This document shows positions 1 through 5,493 of a stretch of 5,493 nt of DNA, piece after piece (the stretch's first letter is position 1; each line of letters begins with the position of its first letter). A program made the position numbers and the translations under genes. The notes below the pieces were generated by a model that saw only the letters and a program-made list of their open reading frames with translations, searched no databases and was not told the origin of the DNA. Source of the stretch: Acidobacteriota bacterium (lineage in GTDB: Bacteria > Acidobacteriota > Terriglobia > Terriglobales > Acidobacteriaceae); NCBI GenBank assembly GCA_021805955.1, contig JAJZDO010000966.1:1-5493 (forward strand). The letters are read 5' to 3'.

Positions 1-835
1 TGTGTAGAACTGTGGCTTGCGCGTGGAATTCCGCAGGCTTCGGAGTTTCGGTCAAAGCGGAAGATTCAAAAAAATGACGTACTGCAGCAGGGAAGCGCGG
101 GAGCAAGACAAATCGCTCCAGAATCTCTCTGCATTCAGTCACCGTGGACGTGTCCGGCAGGGTGGGGCCGGACCCCAGGGCGTCTTCGCGTCCAATGGGA
201 ACGTCCGAGATCAAGAGAGAACGGCAGATCGCATTGCCCGCCGCCAAGGCGAGACGTCCACCTTTTACTGCGGAAAAATGCTTTCGGACACAATTCATTT
301 CCGTGATGGAGGCGCCGCTAGCGACCAGTGCCCGGTGGAAATCCGCTGTATCGGCGAGAGAGATGGTCGGATCGAGCGGCAGCTCCATCATGGCGGAGGC
401 CCCGCCGCTGATCAGGAAGAAACAGAGTGTTTCTTCGGGTGAGTCTCGCGGCAGATTCCTCAGCATCGCCAGCCCTGCGCGCGCGCCAGCAAACGAGGCC
501 TGATTTGGCGAAGGATGGCCGCCGGCAAAATACTGAAAACCGTCTGGAAGGTTGGACTGGAACCGGTGGGAAGCTTCCGGCGCAATCAGGACTCCGCCGA
601 GGTCGAAGCCTGCCGGGAATGCCAATTGCCGCAGCAGAGAAAACAACGTTGTACTGGAAGCTTTTCCCGCAGCGACGATCCTGACCCGATGAATTGCTCG
701 AAGATCAATGGCTTCTTCGCCGACGTACAAGGTCCCCTCGCGCACGGACACATGGCGTGCGACGGCATTCTCGACGCTGCAGTCCGCGAGCGCCTTGTCA
801 AAGATCGTTCGTGCGACTTCACGCAGGTTTTCCAT
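1..835 (-). CDS. Glycerate kinase (DUF4147/MOFRL family), C-terminus off the left edge
   Basis: The frame is open from ATG at 835 to the window edge and gives the first 278 residues. Enzymes of this family phosphorylate D-glycerate with ATP, usually to 2-phosphoglycerate, in the cytoplasm. Family landmarks seen in order are a GKAS motif with the expected conserved lysine (K58), AGGHPSPNQAS (residues 104-114), LISGGASAMMELP (141-153), the SGASITEMNCVRKH block (173-186) followed by KGGRLA (191-196), SDVPIG (210-215) and the GSGPTLPD turn (221-228). These make up the DUF4147 nucleotide-binding domain; the C-terminal MOFRL domain must lie beyond position 1. The usual family length is roughly 400-450 residues, so about 60-70% is present. 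The glycine-rich loop is GGAS where many relatives have GGGS. The start is supported by a GGAG 4-5 bases upstream and lies 32 bp after the hydrolase stop, so the two are probably co-transcribed. The family call is firm; 2-kinase rather than 3-kinase activity is inferred from the family. Confidence 0.93.
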   Translation of the reverse strand, partial: MENLREVARTIFDKALADCSVENAVARHVSVREGTLYVGEEAIDLRAIHRVRIVAAGKASSTTLFSLLRQLAFPAGFDLGGVLIAPEASHRFQSNLPDGFQYFAGGHPSPNQASFAGARAGLAMLRNLPRDSPEETLCFFLISGGASAMMELPLDPTISLADTADFHRALVASGASITEMNCVRKHFSAVKGGRLALAAGNAICRSLLISDVPIGREDALGSGPTLPDTSTVTECREILERFVLLPRFPAAVRHFFESSALTETPKPAEFHAQATVLH

Positions 836-839
836 CTAG

Positions 840-844
840 CTCCC
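840..844 (-). promoter_or_regulatory. Ribosome binding site of the glycerate kinase
   Basis: On the minus strand GGGAG precedes the ATG at 835 with a 4-base spacer. It lies in the 32-bp gap after the hydrolase stop, which fits translation from a shared mRNA. The spacer is slightly short, but no other in-frame start nearby fits the family N-terminus better. Confidence 0.55.
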
Positions 845-867
845 ATTCCGCCGACGAGTACGCGCCG

Positions 868-1539
868 CTACAGGTTGCCAATGTCAAAATAGTGCTTCGC
901 CCAGCTGACGATAGCAGCCTGGACCTGATCGAGTTTGCCAACAAAAAAATGGTCTGCATCCTGTATCCACACCAGTTTCTTCGGATCTGGTGCCGTTGCG
1001 ACCACAGCCTCGACATCTGCCAAGTGGCCGTATGGGTCGCGATCGCCGCTGACGAAAAGCTTCGGTTGGCTGCACGCAGGAAGATATCCATAGTCGTACC
1101 TGCGGCCTTCCGCGACAATTGGAAGGCCGAGCGCGATTAGGCCATGAACACGCGAGTCGCCGCAACAGGCGCGCATGCCGACGTTCGCGCCAAAAGAAAA
1201 TCCGGCGAACAAGATGGGACGATGAAATTCCTGATCGAGCCACTTGAGCGCAGCCCGCACATCTTCCTGCTCGCCGCGGCCGCTGTCATGGAGTCCCTGA
1301 CTGCGCCCAGTGCCGCGGAAGTTAAAGCGCAGAACCGGCAGACCCAGGCCGTGTAGAGCCTTCATCGTGCGATACACAACTTTGTTGTGCATCGTGCCTC
1401 CGCCCATCGGGTGGGGATGGCAGACCAATGCACAGTAGGGCGCGTCCTCGCGGCCCTGGTTCAACAAGGCTTCCAGCTTACCCACAGGTCCGGGCAAATC
1501 AAATGTGCGAATGGAGGGAGGGATGGGCGTAGTTTTCAT
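868..1539 (-). CDS. Alpha/beta hydrolase, COG2945-like, substrate unknown
   Basis: This complete 223-residue protein has the alpha/beta-hydrolase fold. The N-terminal part carries the HPHPMGGGTMHNKVV signature (41-55), typical of small COG2945-type serine hydrolases, then RFNFRGTGRSQG (71-82), which follows the third strand. The nucleophile elbow is GFSFG (113-117) with Ser115. The acidic residue is probably Asp168 in SGDRDP, and the catalytic histidine is His197 in DADHFF, so the Ser-Asp-His triad is intact. There is no signal peptide or membrane segment, so it should be cytoplasmic. An in-frame TAA at 1561-1563 with no GTG or TTG after it makes ATG 1539 the first possible start, although no Shine-Dalgarno sequence precedes it. 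It is the first gene of the minus-strand unit and is followed by the glycerate kinase. Members are predicted esterases or related hydrolases; substrate and pathway cannot be read from sequence. Confidence 0.92.
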   Translation of the reverse strand: MKTTPIPPSIRTFDLPGPVGKLEALLNQGREDAPYCALVCHPHPMGGGTMHNKVVYRTMKALHGLGLPVLRFNFRGTGRSQGLHDSGRGEQEDVRAALKWLDQEFHRPILFAGFSFGANVGMRACCGDSRVHGLIALGLPIVAEGRRYDYGYLPACSQPKLFVSGDRDPYGHLADVEAVVATAPDPKKLVWIQDADHFFVGKLDQVQAAIVSWAKHYFDIGNL

Positions 1540-1557
1540 CGTGACACAACAGGGGTT

Positions 1558-1563
1558 ATTTTA
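1558..1563 (-). promoter_or_regulatory. Possible -10 box for the hydrolase-glycerate kinase unit
   Basis: The minus strand reads TAAAAT, five of six matches to TATAAT. A start about 7 bases downstream would leave a leader of only about 10-12 bases, consistent with the missing Shine-Dalgarno. The -35 position matches the consensus in only about three of six bases, so this is tentative. Confidence 0.25.
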
Positions 1564-1666
1564 CGTGCACGAAAGCGATTCTGTGGCGGAGGTATTGATC
1601 GGGACTAGCGCGCAAGCAGCTTTACCATGGAGAAAAGCAGATCATCATTTTATTAGTTGACTGGGT

Positions 1667-1687
1667 GGCGGGTACCGTGGAACCGCC
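1667..1687. repeat. Short inverted repeat GGCGG/CCGCC upstream of the peptidase gene
   Basis: GGCGG at 1667-1671 is complementary to CCGCC at 1683-1687 across an 11-base loop, and the stem could be extended by one T-A pair after a mismatch. A second, overlapping pair, TACCG at 1673-1677 and CGGTA at 1695-1699, shares the interval. They could be an operator or an mRNA leader hairpin just before the start codon, but arms this short in GC-rich DNA may be chance. Confidence 0.3.
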
Positions 1688-1711
1688 CAAGGCGCGGTAT
1701 GCTGGAACTGC

Positions 1712-2737
1712 ATGCCTACAGACCCCGTTGCACTCACACGTCAGTTGGTGGACATCGAATCGATCAGTGAAAATGAGGCCGCCGTAGGCCATTTCCTGTC
1801 GAGATATCTCGCCGAGCACGGTTTTCGGGTGGAGACCATGCCGGTTCCGCAGAGCGCCGGCCGGGAACGCTTTAATGTCTATGCAGGCACGTCGAGTGAG
1901 ACTCCCGACGTGGTCCTGTCGACGCACATGGATACGGTGCCTCCGTTTTTTCCAAGCAGCGAAGATGACCAATACATTTACGGGCGGGGCAGTTGCGATG
2001 CCAAAGGCATCCTTGCCGCACAGATTACGGCTGCGGAGCGGCTGCGCAGCATGGGCGTGCGCGTGGGCCTGTTGTTTCTGGTGGGCGAAGAGCGGGGCAG
2101 TCATGGCGCGCGCGTGGCGAACATGCAGTCGAAAGGCAGCCGATTTCTGATCAACGGAGAGCCGACGGACAACCGGCTGGCGTTGGCATCCAAAGGAGCC
2201 TTGAACGCCGTCATTCGCTCTCACGGAAAAATGGGACATTCGGCCTATCCGGAGCGCGGAGAGTCGGCCATCCACAAACTGGTTTCGGTGCTCGATCGCG
2301 TTCTTCACATGCATCTGCCTGTCGATCCGGAGGTAGGCGCGTCCACGTTGAACATCGGTTTGCTGCAAGGAGGCTACGCACCGAACGTGATTGCCGATGA
2401 GGCTTCGGCCACTATTCTGGTGCGTCTGGTCGGACCATCAGAAAAAATTCACGCCTCGTTACAGGAGGCCATGGGCGGTGAGGCGGAAGTGGATGTCACA
2501 CTGGAGATTCCCTTTCAGAAGCTAAAGCGCATCGAAGGACTGCCGACGATGGTCGCGGCTTTTACAACCGACATTCCCTCGCTCTCGAACTGGGGGGAGC
2601 CGCTGCTGTTGGGGCCGGGTTCAATCCACGTAGCGCATACGCCCGATGAGCGGCTGGCCAAGCAGGAACTGATGGATGCCATCGATTTGTATATCCAGGT
2701 TGCGCATCGGCTCGTCGGCAATGCAAATGGCATCTGA
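1712..2737 (+). CDS. M20 family metallopeptidase / ArgE-DapE-type deacylase
   Basis: This is a complete 341-residue cytoplasmic di-zinc hydrolase of the M20 family, which cleaves amide bonds in small N-acyl amino acids or peptides. Metal and catalytic residues are all present: STHMDTVPP gives His72 and catalytic Asp74; GRGSCDAKG gives bridging Asp96; VGEERG gives the general base Glu126 and metal ligand Glu127; INGEPTDN gives Glu150; VAHTPDE near the C-terminus gives His309. The lid/dimerisation domain begins around KGALNAVIRSHGKMGHSAYP (161-180), where His176 matches the conserved histidine that dimeric relatives place in the partner's active site. The ATG at 1712 is preceded only by a weak GGA; no better in-frame start is seen upstream. 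It leads the plus-strand unit, with the next gene 45 bp downstream. The fold and chemistry are firm. Acetylornithine, succinyl-diaminopimelate, acetyl-lysine and dipeptides are all possible substrates, and no arg, dap or lys gene is in the window to decide. Confidence 0.93.
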   Translation: MPTDPVALTRQLVDIESISENEAAVGHFLSRYLAEHGFRVETMPVPQSAGRERFNVYAGTSSETPDVVLSTHMDTVPPFFPSSEDDQYIYGRGSCDAKGILAAQITAAERLRSMGVRVGLLFLVGEERGSHGARVANMQSKGSRFLINGEPTDNRLALASKGALNAVIRSHGKMGHSAYPERGESAIHKLVSVLDRVLHMHLPVDPEVGASTLNIGLLQGGYAPNVIADEASATILVRLVGPSEKIHASLQEAMGGEAEVDVTLEIPFQKLKRIEGLPTMVAAFTTDIPSLSNWGEPLLLGPGSIHVAHTPDERLAKQELMDAIDLYIQVAHRLVGNANGI

Positions 2738-2769
2738 CACAGTATAGAAAGCTGCAGGTTCCGGGATAG

Positions 2770-2774
2770 AAGGA
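2770..2774 (+). promoter_or_regulatory. Ribosome binding site of the DUF255 gene
   Basis: AAGGA stands 8 bases before the ATG at 2783. It fixes that ATG as the start even though the recognisable family homology begins only around residue 22. Confidence 0.65.
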
Positions 2775-2782
2775 CACGCGAC

Positions 2783-4966
2783 ATGGAAAATCAAGTAGAC
2801 CCCAGCCTGGGACATCCCGGCGACCTAACCGGGGAACAACACACGAATGCTTTAGCGAGCGCGTCTTCTTCCTATCTGCGCTCGGCCATGCATCAGCCGG
2901 TCCGATGGCAGGAGTGGGGCGAGGACGCGTTTGCGCGCGCAAGCAAAGAAAACAAGCCGATCTTGCTCGACATTGGGGCCGTGTGGTGTCACTGGTGTCA
3001 CGTGATGGATCGCGAATCCTATGAAGACGCGGAGATTGCGGACATCATCAATGGACACTTTGTTGCGGTGAAGGTGGATCGCGACGAACGTCTCGACGTG
3101 GACACCCGATACCAGTCGGCGGTGCAAGCGATGAGCGGCCAGGGCGGCTGGCCCCTGACTGTGATTCTGACACCCGAAGGCAAGCCGTTCTTTGGCGGGA
3201 CATATTTCCCGAAGGAGGAACGCTACGGACGCCCTGGCTTCGGCCATGTCTTACTGACAATGGCGCATGCGTATCACGAACGGAAGGATGAAGTTCTTGA
3301 GTCTGCCGACAGCGTCGTTTCGGCCATTGAATACAACGAATCATTCTCAGGCCGGTCTGGGGATTTGCGGACGGGCATCGTCGAGAAGTTGGTGCAGTCC
3401 GCATTGCAGCAATTCGACAAGCATGAAGGGGGATTTGGAACCCAGCCGAAATTTCCTCATCCATCCATCCTCGATCTGTTGCTCGACCATGCGAACCGCA
3501 CCGGCGATGAAGCGGCGCGCCATGCTGTGCGGATGACGCTGGACCGGATGGCCAGCGGCGGGATGTATGACCACCTTGCGGGCGGTTTTCATCGCTATTC
3601 CGTCGACGAGCGCTGGATTGTTCCGCACTTCGAAAAGATGTCGTATGACAATTCCGAACTGCTGAAAAATTATGTGCACAGCTTTCAGAGTTTCGTGGAA
3701 CCAGAGTATGCGCGGGTAGCGCACGAAGTGATTCGATGGATGGATACGGTTTTGAGCGATCGCGAGCGGGGCGGATTTTATGCTTCGCAAGATGCGGATG
3801 AATCTCTCGACGACGACGGCGACTACTTCACCTGGACGCGCGAAGAAGCCGCCACAGTGCTGACAGCGGAAGAAATGGACGTTGCAGGCGCATATTATGA
3901 CATCGGTGAGTTGGGTGACATGCACCACAACCCGCAGAAGAATACGCTGCATATCGAGCATTCTTTGGCGGAAGTGGCGCGACGGGCAGCGGTGAGCGTG
4001 GATCAGGCGAGAACTCTATTGCAGTCCGCCAAAGAAAAAATGTATGCCGCGCGGTTGCAGCGACCGACACCATATGTGGACAAGACGGTGTACGTGAACT
4101 GGAACAGTCTTGCAATTTCCGCTTACCTGGACGCCGCGCGTGTATTGGGAATTGAGAGCGCGCGCAGATTTGCGTTGTTCTCGCTCGAAAGGATCCTGCG
4201 AGAGTCGTGGAATGCGGATGGCAGCCTTGCTCGCGTCGTAGCCTATGCGGATGGGAAGAACCCTTCGAAGCCGGTGGCCGGCATGTTGGACGATTATGCT
4301 GCACTCGGACTGGCTTGTCTGGATGCATGGGAAGCGACTGCCGATCTGCGCTATTACCAGTACGCGGAAACCGTCGCTGGCGCAATGATTGCGCGCTTCT
4401 ACGACGCCACAGGCGGAGGATTTTTTGACACTGCGCAGAATACCTTTGCGGCGGAGCCGCTGGGCGTGCTCGCTGCCCGCCGCAAACCGCTGCAGGATTC
4501 GCCGACACCGGCAGGAAATTCTCTGGCGGCGATGCTGCTTGTTCGGCTGTCAGAGCTTAGCGGAAACAATGATTTGCGCGAAAAAGGTGAAGATGCGCTT
4601 GAAGCGTTTGCCGGTGTTGCGGAGCAATTCGGTCTATACGCGGGCGCCTATGGGCTGGCGTTGCAGCGCTTTCTCCTGCCGCCAGTGCAGGTTTGCGTGA
4701 TTGGCGATGACGAAGAAGCTCGCCGGCTGGCGCTGGTCGCAACCGCGCGCTACGCCGTGAATAAAACAGTGTTGAGCCTTTCGCGCGCAATTGTGGAGCA
4801 GGGCGCGCTGCCGCCCGCATTGGCGGAGACACTGCCGCATTTGCCGGAACTGAAAACTGGCCGCAGTTTCGTGGTGGTATGCCGCGGGACTAGCTGTCAG
4901 CCGCCCGTCCATGAGCCCGAAGCGCTGATTGAGCTGCTGAATCGGATGCGGGAATCAGGAAACTAA
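2783..4966 (+). CDS. DUF255 thioredoxin-domain / AGE-barrel protein (YyaL, SPATA20 family)
   Basis: This complete 727-residue protein belongs to a family found from bacteria to mammals whose biochemical role is not settled. Residues about 25-185 form the thioredoxin-like domain (Thioredox_DsbH/DUF255): [13 protein letters not shown] (38-50), the CxxC motif in WCHWCH with Cys69 and Cys72, a QGGWP segment whose Pro124 is the likely cis-proline, and GGTYFP (138-143). From about 200 to 690 comes an (alpha/alpha)6-type barrel resembling N-acylglucosamine 2-epimerases: KFPHP (223-227), the highly conserved stretch from GGMYDH through [10 protein letters not shown] (259-290), SQDADE (335-340), and DKTVYVNWN (433-441). 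The tail holds the paired cysteines of CRGTSCQ (Cys700, Cys705), also usual in the family. The length is close to the usual 650-700, with a roughly 20-residue polar N-terminal extension. No signal peptide is visible, so it is probably cytoplasmic. It lies 45 bp after the peptidase and 52 bp before the PPK2 gene, which suggests one operon. A redox or sugar-related activity is only suggested by the folds. Confidence 0.95.
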   Translation: MENQVDPSLGHPGDLTGEQHTNALASASSSYLRSAMHQPVRWQEWGEDAFARASKENKPILLDIGAVWCHWCHVMDRESYEDAEIADIINGHFVAVKVDRDERLDVDTRYQSAVQAMSGQGGWPLTVILTPEGKPFFGGTYFPKEERYGRPGFGHVLLTMAHAYHERKDEVLESADSVVSAIEYNESFSGRSGDLRTGIVEKLVQSALQQFDKHEGGFGTQPKFPHPSILDLLLDHANRTGDEAARHAVRMTLDRMASGGMYDHLAGGFHRYSVDERWIVPHFEKMSYDNSELLKNYVHSFQSFVEPEYARVAHEVIRWMDTVLSDRERGGFYASQDADESLDDDGDYFTWTREEAATVLTAEEMDVAGAYYDIGELGDMHHNPQKNTLHIEHSLAEVARRAAVSVDQARTLLQSAKEKMYAARLQRPTPYVDKTVYVNWNSLAISAYLDAARVLGIESARRFALFSLERILRESWNADGSLARVVAYADGKNPSKPVAGMLDDYAALGLACLDAWEATADLRYYQYAETVAGAMIARFYDATGGGFFDTAQNTFAAEPLGVLAARRKPLQDSPTPAGNSLAAMLLVRLSELSGNNDLREKGEDALEAFAGVAEQFGLYAGAYGLALQRFLLPPVQVCVIGDDEEARRLALVATARYAVNKTVLSLSRAIVEQGALPPALAETLPHLPELKTGRSFVVVCRGTSCQPPVHEPEALIELLNRMRESGN

Positions 4967-5007
4967 AGCTGCGGGAAATGAAGCTATACCTGGAAGATGG
5001 GAACCAC

Positions 5008-5011
5008 GAGG
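5008..5011 (+). promoter_or_regulatory. Ribosome binding site of the PPK2 gene
   Basis: GAGG lies 7 bases before the ATG at 5019 in the 52-bp gap after the DUF255 gene. No terminator hairpin with a T-run and no clear promoter is visible in that gap, so read-through from upstream is the simplest reading. Confidence 0.55.
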
Positions 5012-5018
5012 CTTAATT

Positions 5019-5493
5019 ATGACGGACAAATCAAACAAGCGAATCGACCCAAGCGATTTCCGCGTGCCACCTGGCAAGAAGGTAAAACTGAAAGATTGGC
5101 CGACGCATGTGAAGCCAGCGTATGCGACGAAAGAGCAGTATAAGGAGATACTGGAAGACCATATCCAGAAGATGAGCTCGTTGCAGGAGCTGCTCTACGC
5201 TTCCGGTCGCTATGCTTTGTTGCTGATTTTTCAGGGGATGGACTCCGCTGGAAAGGATGGCGCCATTCGCCATGTCATGTCGGGGATCAATCCGGAGGGT
5301 TGCCAGGTCTTCAGTTTCAAACAGCCAAGTGCCGAGGAACAAAAACATGATTTTCTTTGGCGTACAACGTGCAGGCTTCCAGAACGCGGAATGATCGGCA
5401 TATTCAACCGCTCTTATTATGAGGAGGTGCTGGTCGTACGAGTCCATCCGGAGATTCTGCGCAACGAAGGGCTCTCGGAAGAATTGCGCGGTG
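5019..5493 (+). CDS. Polyphosphate kinase 2 (PPK2) family protein, C-terminus off the right edge
   Basis: The first 158 residues are present and the frame is open at the edge; the family usually runs to about 260-300 residues. PPK2 enzymes move phosphate between polyphosphate and nucleotides in the cytoplasm. The Walker A loop is GMDSAGKDG (73-81) with Lys79, preceded by a hydrophobic strand (ALLLIFQ). It is followed by the family block [20 protein letters not shown] (85-104), DFLWRT (111-116) and the Walker B-like segment [19 protein letters not shown] (126-144). The N-terminal segment ([14 protein letters not shown], then the [13 protein letters not shown] helix at 51-63) is that of the single-domain polyphosphate:nucleotide phosphotransferase branch (TIGR03709-like), which includes enzymes accepting AMP and ADP. 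The lid module and the end of the gene are missing, so nucleotide preference cannot be settled. It is the third gene of the plus-strand unit. Confidence 0.94.
   Translation, partial: MTDKSNKRIDPSDFRVPPGKKVKLKDWPTHVKPAYATKEQYKEILEDHIQKMSSLQELLYASGRYALLLIFQGMDSAGKDGAIRHVMSGINPEGCQVFSFKQPSAEEQKHDFLWRTTCRLPERGMIGIFNRSYYEEVLVVRVHPEILRNEGLSEELRG

Larger units (their letters stand above)
1540..1711. promoter_or_regulatory. Divergent intergenic control region
   Basis: These 172 bp separate the hydrolase start from the peptidase start and must hold the promoters of both units. An AT-rich patch lies at about 1641-1658. A TTGACT resembling a -35 box on the plus strand sits at 1657-1662, but no matching -10 follows at normal spacing. 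GC-rich inverted repeats lie at 1667-1687 and 1673-1699, next to the peptidase start. No coding frame of any length is credible here. Confidence 0.6.

Noticed and set aside
17..892. Overlapping plus-strand frames at the left edge, and a minus-strand frame from 846 to 586
   Set aside because: All lie over the glycerate kinase, whose conserved motifs run without interruption in its own frame. The ATG at 846 is out of frame with that gene.
1627..1656. Tiny plus-strand frame of nine codons (ATG at 1627, TAG at 1654) in the intergenic region, considered as a leader peptide
   Set aside because: It has no clear ribosome site, no run of regulatory codons and no attenuator-like hairpin with a T-run after it.
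1622..2368. Long minus-strand open frame (248 codons) opposite the M20 gene
   Set aside because: Its translation is rich in His, Arg and Gln with no recognisable motif. It is antisense to a gene with full catalytic signatures, which is typical shadow coding in GC-rich DNA.
3347..4508. Two minus-strand open frames (3347-3961 and 3828-4508) opposite the DUF255 gene
   Set aside because: Their compositions are unlike real proteins, they overlap each other, and the opposite strand is firmly coding throughout.
2748..4972. The 8-mer AAAGCTGC occurs just after the stop of the M20 gene (2748-2755) and at the stop of the DUF255 gene (4965-4972)
   Set aside because: Eight bases shared by two sites in about 5.5 kb is not convincing, and the flanks do not align well enough to call a repeat element.
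4967..5018. Search for a terminator between the DUF255 and PPK2 genes
   Set aside because: Only weak, interrupted complementarity (AAGC with GCTT) is present, without a GC-rich stem or T-run.
1..5493. Scan for CRISPR arrays, tRNAs, insertion sequences, phage or defence genes
   Set aside because: No regularly spaced repeats, no cloverleaf-like segment, no transposase or integrase motifs and no defence-type domains are visible. All substantial stretches are explained by five housekeeping-type genes.

Overview
The window reads as ordinary chromosomal DNA from a moderately GC-rich bacterium. Gene density is high, intergenic gaps are short, and I see no tRNA, rRNA, insertion sequence, phage gene or CRISPR array. 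The protein styles (a PPK2 of the polyphosphate:nucleotide phosphotransferase type, a two-domain thioredoxin/AGE-barrel protein, a compact M20 peptidase, a DUF4147 glycerate kinase) remind me of soil Acidobacteriota. That assignment is an inference from general resemblance, not from a marker gene.

There are five genes in two divergent blocks. On the minus strand (about 1-1539), a small alpha/beta hydrolase of the COG2945 type is followed after a 32-bp gap by a glycerate kinase whose C-terminus runs off the left edge. On the plus strand (1712-5493), an M20 metallopeptidase/deacylase is followed after 45 bp by a 727-residue DUF255/YyaL (SPATA20-like) protein, and after 52 bp by a PPK2-family polyphosphate kinase cut by the right edge. 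The 172-bp region between the blocks (1540-1711) is the only place both transcription units can start. It contains an AT-rich patch and overlapping short inverted repeats, but no textbook promoter.

Spacing and orientation support two operons. The left one pairs a glycerate kinase, which feeds glycerate into lower glycolysis, with a hydrolase of unknown substrate. The right one mixes an amide-bond hydrolase, a thioredoxin-fold/sugar-epimerase-fold protein of unknown function and a polyphosphate-dependent nucleotide kinase. No single pathway obviously unites them, so any functional link is speculative.

I found no evidence of a new defence, mobile or RNA-based system. The points most worth a second look are the uncharacterised DUF255/AGE protein in its operon, the divergent control region and the subclass of the PPK2.
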